This document shows, in pieces, positions 36,394 to 50,300 of a stretch of 64,000 nucleotides of DNA; within the stretch, counting starts at the first letter, position 1, and every line of letters begins with the position of its first letter. The notes beneath the pieces are model-generated. The model ran no database searches. It was not told where the DNA came from and was given only the letters and a program-made list of their open reading frames with translations. This DNA is from Apostichopus japonicus. Taxonomy: Eukaryota > Echinodermata > Holothuroidea > Aspidochirotida > Stichopodidae. Made by a program: the position numbers and the translations under genes. The stretch spans positions 5,831,001 through 5,895,000 of the forward strand of contig NC_092570.1 of the NCBI RefSeq assembly GCF_037975245.1, written 5' to 3'.

Positions 36394-39300
36394 TCAAGGT
36401 ATGTTTGGTCGTACCTTCATCTGGGAGCTCTTGGTATGGAATGGACTGAAGTAGAATTGATCGCTATTCTGACCGTTGAGATTAGAGAAAAAGCAATTAT
36501 TATACCACCAGCCTCCGGTACCGATCACGGCGCAGTTACCATCAGGCCTGTTATCGTTGTCCCGGTCAGAGGTCGAGAATGGCATGTCATTGTGACTAGT
36601 TAAACCATTAACTGTTATGATAAGAGAAAAAAATAAAGGTAGAAAGAAGAAATTTGATAATCAACAATTAAGCTATCTCTACAAAACAAAAATATCAATG
36701 TTGGACAGCAATATCATAAGCTTAATTACATCTGCAATTAAAATAAATAAAATAAATAATATTCAATATAATTTGATTGATTATAACAGATACAGAAACA
36801 TTACCTGGCTGTACTTATGATTTCGTCTCTTTTTCTTCTCCGACTATTACATATCAAGATTAAAATTCTGCTCCAAGTCACCCGTTCCAGATCGTTATTT
36901 ACTTCCCTACAGACTCTCGATAGTCGTAAAAATTGAGTCAAAATTTGCAGTTTTACCGCAATTTTCATATCATTCACCCGGCTGTTTTAAACGAGGAGCC
37001 TCAAATTAAACAATAAGCAGAGGTCATGACCAAAATGGTGGTTATAGTAAATGAAATTGTTACTTGTTTTGTCGTTTTTGGCCACCCTTGTTCCTCTCTC
37101 GCCTTTGAGGGGCTTGCCTGTGTTGTATGTTCTTTTACGTGTTGAGAAAAACTACTAGCATCTACGACAGACGAACAGGCAATCGAGACACAAGATTTTC
37201 AGAGTAAGTCGTGGAATTTTCAGAAATGACACAAATTCAACTTAATAAATTGTCAGCAAAGATATTGAACTCAGTGCAAAGATACTTACATAAGAAAGTT
37301 CCTGATGTGTATTGCCAGTGGATTCGGTAGTTGTCCTGTTCCGCTGAGATCCTGAAGACTCCATAAAGACCGTAAGAACTCATACTAAATGTGTTTGTCA
37401 GTTCGATTCGCATGCTGGTTTCCCTCTGGTTTGTGATGTAATGAACGGCCTCGTTACCCAACCAGTAATCGCCGTTGACGTCGCCAAAGCCGTTCTTGTA
37501 ATCGTCCCAACCGCGGTTGAAGTCCTCACTCAAGTCTTGCCTATTTTGGAAAACCTGGCAAAGGTAAAATATGAGAAAGACGTTGAAATAAAGATATGTA
37601 CACATAGTGTTACCGCAGTGCAATTCAATTTTCAGTTGCATGGTTTTTGGAAAAAAAGGAGATCCTAATTCGAGTCCCAGCAACTTCGTTTTGCCAACGA
37701 CAAAAAACCGCGGCAGGTTGGATCGACGACAAGACGTAACAAGGTTAGATGGTACTATTTTGAATGGTTGGGGGAGCTTGACTACAATAGCAATACCACG
37801 GTTGCAGTATGCTGCTTTGGTGGCAGACATTGTCCCTGATGTTTTAGAAATTTGAACAGACGAAGAAATGTTAATTTTCTGATTGTTATTCTGTGATAAA
37901 ACCTTCCTCTTTGTCATTGGATTCAGTCTAAAATGGAAAAAAAAGGAGACAACAAATTTCCCAACAGTGAAGCTCATATGACGACAAAGATCTTTGTCTT
38001 AATTATTTCATTTTTTCAGGGCAACATGTTTGCAAGTGTTGACACTGACACAATTGTCATCATCAGGTGGATTTCTGTTTTTAGATTTAGCATTTGCGAA
38101 ACCCATCTCCGTTACAGAAAATAAAGGTCGATATAAATTAAAGAAAAACATGAAGAAAAAAATTAAACACACGTGGCTATAGGTGAAGCTATGTTTAGAT
38201 CTGATCAAGCTGTCTCTGATATCTCTCAAGTAGAGCTGATCATAAGAGTCACTGTAGTGATACATAGTGTATACAAGTGTACATACCGTCCAACCACCTC
38301 CATCAGTGGTCATGTCACAGTAGACCTGCAAGGATCCACCAGGGTAGCCTGGAGGGGCGATGGTGTAAACACCGTTGGCCGTCTCGCCGCTAAGCAACAG
38401 TTCATAACAGTCAGCTGGAGCTTGAGCGACCTGCTCGCAAGTTTCACCGTCTCCTTCGAAACCTTCGTTGCAGTGACATCCTTGCACTTCATCCTTCACG
38501 CCACAAAATGCATCTGGTGAGCAGATGTATTCCTCGTCGGTCTGAATGGTTCCATCAATGCATTCGTAGGTCGCTGTGCAGTCATTGTTGACCAGGACTA
38601 TACCTTCCTGATGAGACAAAGAAGAGAATGAAAGGGTTACCAGTCAAAATTGTAAAGACTTTAACTATGAAACAGTATTCCTCAGTGTAGCAGTATGATT
38701 AACTTACGTCTATGATACCATATTTCTCAGTGTAGCAGTATGATTAACATACGTCTGTGATACCGTATTGCTCAGTGTAGCAGTATGATTAACTTACGGG
38801 GAGATGCCGTATTCCTCGGTGTAGCAGTATGATTAACTTACAGCTATGATACCGTATTCCTCAGTGTAGCAGTATGATTAACTTACGTCTATGATACCGT
38901 ATTCCTCAGTGTAGCAGTATGATTAACTTACGTCTATGATACCGTATTTCTCAGTGTAGCAGTATGATGAACTTAGGTCTATGATACCGTATTCCTCAGT
39001 GTAGCAGTATGATTAACTTAAGTCTATGATACCGTATTCCTCAGTGTAGAAGTATGATTAACTTAGGTCTATGATACCGTATTCCTCGGTGTAGCAGTAT
39101 GATTAACTTACGTCTATGATACCATATTTCTCAGTGTAGCAGTATGATTAACTTACATCTGGAATACCGTATTCCTCGGTCTAGCAGTATGATTAACTTA
39201 CGTCTATGATACCGTATTCCTCAGTGTAGCAGTATGATCAACTTACGTCTATTATACCGCATTCCTCAGTGTAGCAGTATGATTAACTTACGTCTATGAT

Positions 39301-41318
39301 ACCGTATTCCTCGGTGTAGCAGTCGCACTCCAATTCTGTGACACACTCTCCGTCCTGTAAGATGGAGCCACCGCTACAAGAACAGGTATCAATGCACCCG
39401 TGGAGACAGTCTTCGCTGCCGTCTAGATCCACACAGCTTGGTGAGCAGGCATTTGCACAGGTTGTATAAGTAGTAGAGCCTGGACATGTCATTTCTAAAA
39501 GCAAAGGAAAGCATCCCTTAAAAATGAAAATTCTGAATTTAATTTCCACTATATTGATATTAAATCCCAATATGGATTGACAGAGGGAAACAAAAATAAA
39601 TGTGTAGGGTCTTCCTTTGTCACCATTATCTCTGTGGCTTATAAAGAGCCTAAAAACTCTGATTATTAAATTGGTATGCTGGTACTCTATCATCAGTAAA
39701 TTTAAATCAAGTAATAGCACAATTGGCAGGTGATCAAGAATTAGCACATGAAAAAATAATCTCACAAACATGCAACCCCCCCACCCCCCTCCCCCTTCCT
39801 CTCACTACCTTGAATGAATTTGTAATTTTATAAACACGACAAAACCTCAAACCGTTACTCACCAGAGTCAGGTATTTCAGTTCTCCAGTTAACGGCTGGT
39901 CCCCCTGCAGCTCGACAAGTCTTGGCATACACGGCGAAGCAATCTACGACGGATGAATTGTCTACACAGAAATCTTGGATGCAGCCCTGGTAGTATGAAG
40001 CAGGATCGACAAAGTCGTGACAATCGGCAAAGATACCTGGAGAAAAAGGCAAAAAGTAATTTATCATTTCAAATTTCAAACTGACGAACGTTGAGAAAAC
40101 ACACGATTACGACACTTACGTTATTTCTGTGTTACGTTTGGTCCTGTACTTGACTTATATTATGATAATGTCACTATTTGGGCTGCATTTACCAAACACA
40201 AGAACCAAAACTCAGATGTACTTGAGCAATTAGATGAAATCATTTCCTTTATGCAACAACAACAAGGAGAAATAATTTCTTTGAGGGTTTTCCATGAATA
40301 TTTCAACATTTCATAGAAACACCAAACTGGTAAAAGTGAAGGGATATTAGGGATAAAGAGGAAGTAACACCTACATGAAGGTAATGAAAGATGTCTATGC
40401 ATGGCTTGTACCTTATGACCAAGTAAGTGTATTACTCAACGTTTGGAGTATGTATATGCATGGCTTGTACATTATGACCATGCTAGTAGTGTATAACTCA
40501 ACATCAAGAGTCTATTACTCCCCATCACGCTTGATGAGGTAGCCCGTATTACATATCTCATAACCAAGCAAGTAGTCTACTACTCACCATTAGTGTTATT
40601 GAGGTAGTGACACCTATATCTCTGGCTTGTACCTCATTACCAAGTTGTCTTCTACTCACCATCATTGTTATAGTGACACCTATATCTGTGGCTTGAACCT
40701 CATTCCCAAGTAGTCTATACTACTCACCATTAGTGTTATTGAGGTAGTGACACCTATATCTCTGGCTTGTACCTCATTACTGATTAGTTATCTCCTACTC
40801 ATCATTCATGTTATTGAGGTAGTGACACCTTATATCTCTGGCTTGTACCTCATTACCAAGTAGTCTTCTACTCACCATCAGTGTTAATTATTGAGGTAGT
40901 GACACCTATATCTCTGGCTTGTACCTCATTACCGATTAGTTATCTCCTACTCATCATTCATGTTATTGAGGTAGTGACACCTTATATCTCTGGCTTGTAC
41001 CTCATTACCAAGTAGTCTTCTACTCACCATCAGTGTTATTGAGGTAGTGACACCTATATCTCTGGCTTGTACCTCATTACTAAGTAGTAATCTTCTACTC
41101 ATCATTCATGTTATTGAGGTAGTGACACCTATATCTCTGGCTTGTACCTCATTTCCAAATAGTCTATACTACTCACCATTAGGGTTGCTGAGGTAGTAAC
41201 ACCTATCTCCAGCTTGTGCCTCATCGCCAGCACACGGATCGGTAGTTTGGGGAATATTGTGACATTTTTGATATGCAACAGTCAGCCAATCAGCACCTAA
41301 GGCAGTTATATCCGTAGT
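36394..41318 (-). CDS. Cassette E: C8, TIL, TILa followed by a C-terminal fibrinogen-related domain (6 exons)
   Basis: Exons: C8 41318-41177 and 40036-39863, TIL 39494-39292, TILa plus start of the fibrinogen-related domain 38607-38287, domain middle 37554-37290, domain end 36611-36394. The fibrinogen-related domain (about 220 residues) begins [18 protein letters not shown], has [35 protein letters not shown], the calcium-site motif DRDNDN and [15 protein letters not shown], and ends MKVRPNIP then stop. All usual landmarks are there, so it should fold. The acceptor at 36611 was chosen over a nearer AG because it has a pyrimidine tract and restores [14 protein letters not shown]. The donors at 41177 and 39292 lie in tandem arrays. 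Confidence 0.9.
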
Positions 41319-44300
41319 CTACAGACAGTGAGAAAATAACTTTGCAATATATACTTCCACGAAAGCAAAATAAATATTTCACACAGACGTACTTCATGTT
41401 CATACATTGCTATCTTTTATAACTTCTTGTATCATATATTTAAGCACCCCTAGTAACACAATCAACCAGTCCAATCTCTCACCTCCTCCCACAGGTGTAC
41501 ATAGACTTGTCCCATAGCAACCATTAGTCATAGTAATATCATAAGGGCCAGAGGTTATCACTTCTTGGACAGTTTATCTTTGTTTCTGTGGTCACTTATA
41601 TCCTGGTATAGTAGCAGAACAAGCTCACTGGGTTTGAGAGAATCATCATCACGTTGTGTTGTCTTAGTCCCATTATCCTTAGAACATTATACTAAGTTGC
41701 TTTCATGACTATTGTTAATTTCTTTTACGGCTGACAAGAAAACGAAAGTCGATATTGCTTTCTCACAAAAACAAGACCGCTGAGATTTAAAAAAAAAAAA
41801 AGACGAATAGCAGCAACCGCTGAGTCTGTTTTAATATCTTGAGAACGTTTTTTTTCCTGTGCAGCAGAAAATGTCTGGACGGTAGAAATCCGATCCTGAA
41901 TTTTTGTAAAAAAATAAAAGGAGGCTTACCACAGCTCCGCTCTGCAAGGCCAAATCATCACCAGCATTAGCATTGCAGGTTCCACACATACCAAATACCT
42001 GTCCTCTCAAATCATCAGTTATTTTAATAGAAGCCATGCCTGATTCAGTAAGAAGAATAGACAGCCCAAAGGAAGTTGTAAAGATCTGTGGAAAGGCAGA
42101 GAGATCTGCATAACATATGGACAGTTTATGAAACGCAAACCACCAATCCCAGTCATCGTTTTCCAACCGCTCATAGAAACATAACAAACCATTCCACCTA
42201 CGATTAATTACCACTGCTCATATTTGTGTCAGAGTTCAGGGTCAGGTCAGGTCAAGCTCAGCTAGAAGCATATGCTATACTAGAGACTACCCTAATTGCT
42301 TCATAATCTGGGAAGAAATAAACCAACCGGCTAGCTACAACATTCTTCAAATGTTCACGTTTTCAGGGTTTTAAAAACTGGCTTCATTGATTAATTCATA
42401 TTTGACCTCACATTTAGATTCACATTGTCAAGTTTTATATTAAGGGTGACTTCAAATTTTACCCAAAATCTTGTTCAACCGAAAGTTAGAAGTGAGTTCT
42501 TACAAGTTTGACTTTGACATCTCATATGTAAACCTGACATCAGAGCATCAGCATATATTGTACAAATAGACTGAGCTGAAATCATTTGAATACCCGCTCG
42601 ACAGGTGTCGATTGTTATTTCTGTGACTCTGTATTGAAGGGTGTGAAGACTCGCGCAAAAAGAGACGTCTCTTGCCTAGTTTCCAATGAGGTGTAACAGA
42701 AGTGTTAGACACCACCATCGATCTCAGAAAATACACACACACACATGCTACCGTCGGTAATTAGACACTAGTGTACAGTCAGTACATACAGCTGCGGTCA
42801 ATACCCACAGCACGTACAGTGTAGAAACGATACAGCGATGGACATCTCAGGTCCAGCTAAAGATAACAAGGTCTCATGTTTCATTACTGTCTGCATTTTG
42901 TAGCGACACGAACAAAACAACACTTGAAAGCAACAGAAAGTTAACTTTTTCAGATGGTCGCATGCAGTTTGGGGCGAGTCTCCAATGCCTTTTAAACTAG
43001 CATCTTACTCTCCCTCTGGCCAATTTTTTTTTTTAAAGTACTGCGTCAAATAGACATTATTTTACACATAAATATTCATTCTGATATATATAAAAGCAGA
43101 TCTACTTACCGAGCTTGCTTCCGGAAGGCGGACTACTGTGACAATGTCATCTGAGAAAGTGGTTCCCATTTCTACAAAACCTATTCTTAGTTGCCTGTCG
43201 AATCCCAGACTGTACGACCTGTCTTCGAATTCTAATCTGAACCCATACAGGTCGGTCGGCAGATTTTGTGCAAAGAGAGCGATCACTTCGAATTGCACCG
43301 GTCCAGTTCTGTCGGCGACCACTATATACTCGCATCCGATGTTGTGTTGGTAGCTGACCAGGTCAAACGTCCGGAAGCGAAGGTTGTTCCAGATCAAGCA
43401 CTCACAATCAGCTATAAAGAAATCAAAGTCAAAGGATGGAATTTAGACAGCATTTTTGTCTTGAAGTCCAGTAGAAAAAAGAAAAAGAAAAACAAATTGA
43501 GTATTGATAGAGTGCTTGTGATCTTTCGGTGGGCTACCTATTCTGGTCTGTCCACAGGCATCTCCCCTTGAAGCAAATGCAATGCAGTGGAATATATGGG
43601 GCAGAGACTGCTTTAACAATGGTGTAGTACATAGATAGCTTACTTTATATACCATACAACATCTGGTATGAGTTGTTATTATATCATCTATCTAACTGAC
43701 CAGAATTGCATGGGTTCAAATGAACAGGAGTTTAAACTGAGCTTTAATTTGCTAGTAAACATTAAGACATACACAAGGGAATTGAGAGATAGGTTACAGC
43801 TTGGGAACAATAAATGTCAATGGGCCCCTTTCTTGAAGTCTTTTAGAAATTCATGGTTTTCAGAATTTTTCTGGTGGGCAAAAGATCTGACCAGATTACA
43901 TCCTTTACTCATGCCTAACTATAAAATGTATTTATTTATAATTGGTATTTTAAATTATGAATATGATCAAACATTATTTTTGATCCCATTGTCCTCCAAG
44001 CCCCCTAAATGACTCTGACCACTGAAGCTGCAGACCCCTGACCTACTCTTGCCAGGTTTGGAAATGGAATAAATCTGATGTGGTACCTACCCAGCTCACA
44101 CTCTTGGCCATTGAAAACGTATCCAAGAGAACAATAGCAGTCTCTGTTTCCAGATTTGACCTCGCAGGAGGCCTGAGCAGAACACTGGTAGGTCTCACAG
44201 TCCAGCTCTCCCAGGATACATGTACACTTTTGTGAACATCCTTCATTGATATAGACAGAGCCAGGCTGAAAGAAGAGACACATGAAAACTGGTACATTCC

Positions 44301-47300
44301 ATTCTTGAGGATGTTACCCAAAAATAATGAGTTGAATACACGTATCACATATGATGAGGTAGAGCATACCTCATATAACCAATACATACCTCTATTACAT
44401 CCTTAGAGTAGTGTGTGCCTCATTTAATCAATGGTTAACTGTACATTATATGAGGTAGTATATACCTCATGTAACCAACAGAGCATTATATATTAGTTAT
44501 GAGGTATGACCTACTGTACTTCATAAACACCACATACTTCTGTTATATCCTTGCAGTAGTATTACATACCTCATTTATTCATAGATTACTTGTTCATTAT
44601 TGAGGTAGTATATACATCATATAACCTACAAACCATTATATATTAGCTATGCGGTATGACACACCTAAATACAGACTTCTATACTATCATCACAGTCAAA
44701 TAAACTTCACTCATAAAATAGTCACTGACTAATTTCACAGTATCTTTGAGGTAACTTATACATCACACTACCAATGTAAACATAACATATTGACAACAAT
44801 GAACATGTGATCTTTATACCGAGATGTAGGTAATCACACTACCAATGTAAACATAACATATTGACAACAATGAACATGTGATCTTTATACCGAGATGTAG
44901 GTAATCACACTACCAATGTAAACATAACATATTGACAACAATGAACATGTGATCTTTATACCAAGATGTAGGTAATCACACTACCAATGTAAACATAACA
45001 TATTGACAACAATGAACAAGTGATCTTTATACCAAGATGTAGGTAATCACACTACCAATGTAAACATAACATATTGACAACAATGAACATGTGATCTTTA
45101 TACCGAGATGTAGGTAATCACACTACCAATGTAAACATAACATATTGACAACAATGAACATGTGATCTTTTTACCGAGATGTAGGTATCCTCTGGAGTGA
45201 TGCATCCGCATTCTCTCGGATAAACACATTTATCTCCATCTAGAATCTTTCCTTCTGGACAGACACACGTCTCTACATTTGGAAGGTCACAGGCGATGGG
45301 ATTATCCCTGCTGGAGCAGGTGGTGGGACAGGCCGGGCCATCCGCTGTGTATATCATGCCCTCGGGACAAGGTCCAGCTGCAATTACATGAGACCAGAGC
45401 CAAGATTTAGGACCCAAATTTATACACAGCTAGACTGGATCAAAACCTAGACGTGGTGGTGCAGATATCACCCAGGTCAGGTTTGGACAGAGATCACATT
45501 TGAAAACACACACAGTGTCGTGAATGATAATCATTTTATATGAACTCCTAATATCAAACATGACTGATGATCTAATGTGACATATGTATTTATGTACTTG
45601 AATAATTTACACATGGCATTAAATGTTTTATTAATAGTAATCGTGTAACAAAACATGTTTAATATGAACCAGACATCTAATTTTTACTACTTTTAAACTT
45701 TACATAATATCTTATTTTGAGGGTCATAATAGTCATGCATAGATGAATTAACTGTTCGCAAATTTTGGCAGTTTTAGCATCCTGAATTCTGGGCAGATGA
45801 CCTTTCAACAGTATAGAATTAGAAAATAACGCAACAGTGTATTCATAGCTGCAGCATTTCTCCTGAACATCAAATATCTGACTGCCCCAAACCTGAGATC
45901 AACTTGTTTTACAAACCATGTGCATATATGCCACAGATAAGTTTAAAACATCTAGAAAATCTGCCTCTAGCAACTTTAGCAAACTAATCTAAACTTTGAC
46001 AGAAATTACACATGACCTCTGTAACCAAGACGACAGCGTAAGACACTGATATTAATGACGTTTCTTCGACTTGAGTTTTCAATTTGAATAGAATCTACAT
46101 TACCGTTTCATGACCAAATTTACCATAATGATATTTCGAAAGCTAGATAAAATGAAGATGCAAATGGACTCACGGCACTCTGCTACTTCTTCCCACCACT
46201 GTCCTGGGTCACCACCGGCATTGCGACAGGCGGTCGTAAATGCTTCTAAGGCAGCACAGAATGAGTCCGTCCCCTCGATGGCACAGGTATCGTAAACACA
46301 GCTGTTGTAATACGAATCAGGGTCCACAAACTCATGACAGCTGGCAAATGGACCTTAAACAACAACAGAGAAAGGAAATTGAGTTGATCTCTGCTTTATA
46401 TTGGAATTAGTAAATTCTGAAGATGAGACTTTTAATTTCTATTATTCCGTTTGGATCGTTGCTTTGGGAAGTTTTAAATTTTAAACTGTATTCTTTTTCT
46501 TTTGTAGGAGGAACTATGATATAAGCCATACTTGAGATAAACCAGGCTTGAGATTGAGTGTGGAAGGGTATATGGTGTGGAAGGGGATAGGGTGTGGGAG
46601 GGGATAGGGTGTGGGAGGGGATAGGGTGTGGGAGGGGATAGGGTGTGGGAGGGGGAGGGGGAGGGGGATAGGGTGTGGGAACAGGAGAGGTCAGACCAAA
46701 TTCTCACTGGTGGTGAAACTGACACCTGTGGGGCCACCATGAAGGGTAAAAATCTTTGCTGCGAAAGATATTGGTGGGGGTGGGCATGGGGGGAAGGATA
46801 TTACTCCCCTGGTCCTGAGGAGCTCTGCTGCTGGAATGGGAAACCCAACAGGAGCTGGCAGGCTAATGTTTAGCAAGTATAGCAAGGCAGTCCCGTGACA
46901 CCACAGTGATAAACTGTACATGTTAAATAATGGTCTTTGACATCTCACAACAAACTGTTCTGGGTGTATACCATTAAATATGACAGATAATATTTTTAAT
47001 AATTGAAGGGCAGTTAAACTCACCATCAGCTTTCAGGATGTAACAAAGATTCTCTGCATCTACTTTGACATCATCTTTGCCATCACAAGGATCTATCCCA
47101 GAGTCTGGAGTACACTGCTTATCACCCACAGTCCAGGCATTACCAAATGCTGAAGCAGATTCCGCCTGTGAAAGATACCACAAGTTTTATTAGACAATGT
47201 AAAACAGTATCTGAACAAAGCGTAAAAGTATGGATGATGGGGCATAGAAAACAATTCACATGACAAAACATTTGAGCTGGAAACAATTCACAGTATTGGA

Positions 47301-50300
47301 ATATTTCATAACATATTGGAACTTGTTTTTGTTTATTCCATAGGTTTTTTCACCTCCCAACTGTAGCTGTTTGGCAAAGAACCCTGCTTTTTTTTTTGTA
47401 ACGTCACAGACTGACACAGAGACATCAGAGAAAGAGAGTGACTAATTTATACCAGGTTGTTTTTGGGTACATATTTATTCACAGGTGGGAAATTCAGAAT
47501 AAGGGAAAATTTCCCTAGACCTGTTCCTTGTCCTTAAATGAATAAATCAAGTCCAACTGCTTACTGAATATCTTCTGGATGCATGAAAAACGAAACTACT
47601 CAATCCAACATATCATGTTAAAGGCATTTGCACACAATGATCACGAGATGAACAGTGGTTGCACATGGGTGAAAACAGACAATCCTTGGGGGTGGGGTGG
47701 TGTATAAGTCATTACCGAGAATTGTTTGACTAATGAGGTTCATCAAGAGGACTTATACTTAAAGGGGTTGACCTATCAAATGCCAATGTCAAAAATTTAA
47801 GGGGTAAACTTACCAGTTGTCCATTGGGAAGGACAAATTCATCGGTTGGGTCCTTATTGCAGGTACCACAGAGACCACAAAGTACCTCGTAGTAGTCAGG
47901 ACTGACCTCCACAGTCAGACCGGCATCAGCATAGGTGAAGGTCATCTTCAGACCAAAGTGAGTGACCACCATCTGCGTTAAGGGTGAAAGTAATCACATT
48001 TACACATTAAAACCTCAAGCCAAGACTGAAACGTTGACTAGTAATGCCCTTAAATATGCTAGAGCACCAAATTATGGTCACTCATATTCAAATTTTGACA
48101 AAGTTAGACTCTCAAAAGCATTTTCCGTCAGTAAGAAATCGTTTTGAAAAGAGCAAAGAGGGATTTTGGCCAGAGCAGCATGCAGTCAAAAATGTGACCT
48201 CAGCATTATAAGTCCTGTAATCCACCCACTGAGCGCCCCAGCTGTTAGTTGGTGGCGATCCCCCCTGTTTCTTCACTCATAATTTGAGATGACATTAATA
48301 ATTAGTGTTGGTTTTAATGAAACACAACAGCCTATTATCTCAGTGTCACAATTTCTTAATATTTACACTGATTAAATTAATATTGGTACTTTAATGAAGT
48401 AATATTTTATATTTATTAAAATTATTATTTCGAATCCATAATATAATCTACATCTTAGTACAAATAATTTTCAAAACACAACTTCTCTAACCCCAAACCC
48501 CCCTCTCCTCACTTGTTCCATGTTCCTCCCCCCCCCCCCTTAAAAAGTTGTAGAAATATGTTTCATTATGTAAAAATAGAAAAGTAATAAATTTTCACTC
48601 ACTATTTTCCCTGGTGGTAGGAGCGTAATGGTTACATGTTCTGTACCTCCTGTCGTATAAGGTAGAGTCTCTGCTACCCCACCCACCTTCATGACACCAG
48701 AGCTGAGTATCTCATAGTCCACGTTATTATACTGCAATATTACTCGTCGCAGGTAAGAGACCGACTGAGATGGTAGGTTCTTGTCGTTACTACCGATGAC
48801 TCTGAAGGTTGGCAGGTCACCATGGTCGCAGGTTTCCACGAGAACGTATTCGCAATCTCCTTGGAAGTCGTAGGTCTTGCCGTCGAAGGTGATGTAATGG
48901 GGATCTCCCCAAACTTGACAAGAACAAGGCTCTACAAACAACAACATAAAGTTTAAAAAAAATGTGTTTGTTATCAAGCATTTAAGCATTCAGCTTGTTT
49001 TATATTTAATTGTAAAAAGCTTTACCAAAAAGAGTTTTTGCATGAAAGTATGCCATTTTATCTTAATTTATTCATTATCTAATCACTCAGTTACTGATGA
49101 ATTGACGAAGGCACCTCTCTGTCCCATTCCATACCCATGTGTCATCTGCTGTTATTCTTATACAAAATTCGACAAACTGTATGATATTCTCTCAAATAGT
49201 TCAAACACATCTGATGGACAGAGATATTGTAGCTTCAAACAGAACTTGCAACTTTACATAAACATTCGTATTGAGTTTTATCTGCAGATTCAGTTAGATC
49301 CAGGTTATATTTATTGTAAACGCATTGAATAGCCATCACTAGGGGAAGTTGCGTGCCTTCAATTGATCCAGTACTACAAAGTGATGAAGATGTTCCATTT
49401 CATATATTTTTCTTCTTTTTTAGCATGTGCAACACCTCCTGACTAAAATAAAAATCCAATATTTTCAAGTGTTCGCATCTAATTTATAGCGACAGTTTTA
49501 AAAGAGAAGAAAACAAACAGTCAACAATTACCATCGGAGCACTCTTGTCCGTTGAACTTCAACCCTTCCTTGCAGAAACATCCTCTCTCTGCGCCAACGA
49601 CCTTACATTCTTCGGTACCACGGCAACCGTAAGCTTCGCATTTTTCTTCCCCGTCCACACAGGTGCAGCGAAGAGAGCAATCGTCGTATGTGTACACATC
49701 ACCTTGCTGCAACGAAAGGGTCGTTAATTTACAAATCGTGATATGGCAAAGGAAATCGACAAGTGGCTCTCTTACTACTGAAGGATGTAACTGTTGGTAT
49801 TGTTCATCAGCAGGTTGCTACTCAAGGCCAGAGTGGTTAGTGCTTAGTATGATGTCATCACTCCTTAAGCTCAGTTCATCTGATAACAAATTTAGGTCAT
49901 TTCCATGCAGCAATGCCATTTTCTTTGCACAATCCTTGGAAAGTAGTTCACCACTGTGACAGTGGCTTCTCATTGGCAGATTTTCATATCATTAAAATGC
50001 ATAATTTGCATAGGAAGTTATTTTTGACATATAACTGAGCAAGCTATATTGTTTTCATTTATTCATCGAGCATGCTGTCATTTGCTACCTGGCTACTGGT
50101 AGACATTTGGCCAGAATGTACACAGAGAACAGAAAGACAGATATGACATGCTAATGTGTACAGTCCCAGCAGCATGGTCCCTGGATGAGTTGTGGTGACC
50201 AACAACAGGTGAAAAGAAAAGCAACATATAGCTATAAATAGCAATAACCAGAGTGCATAAGAGCAATACCCATGGAAATGACATCAATCAAACAGAAAAC

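Noticed and set aside
36394-36602. Acceptor TTTAACTAG next to CACAATGAC as the start of the last exon
   Set aside because: It gives the wrong phase. The AG after TTATCATAACAG (exon start 36611) has a pyrimidine tract and yields [14 protein letters not shown] in frame.
37237-37977. A single 246-codon minus-strand frame as one exon
   Set aside because: Only 37554-37290 is coding; the remainder is read-through of introns. Junctions at both ends restore the fibrinogen-related domain.
38671-39327. Possible CRISPR array (regular 45-bp repeats)
   Set aside because: The units are contiguous without spacers, the genome is eukaryotic and the unit is a copy of an exon edge.
43668-44012. 114-codon plus-strand frame
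   Set aside because: Lies in an intron opposite to the host gene, shows no recognisable domain and has no splice partner.
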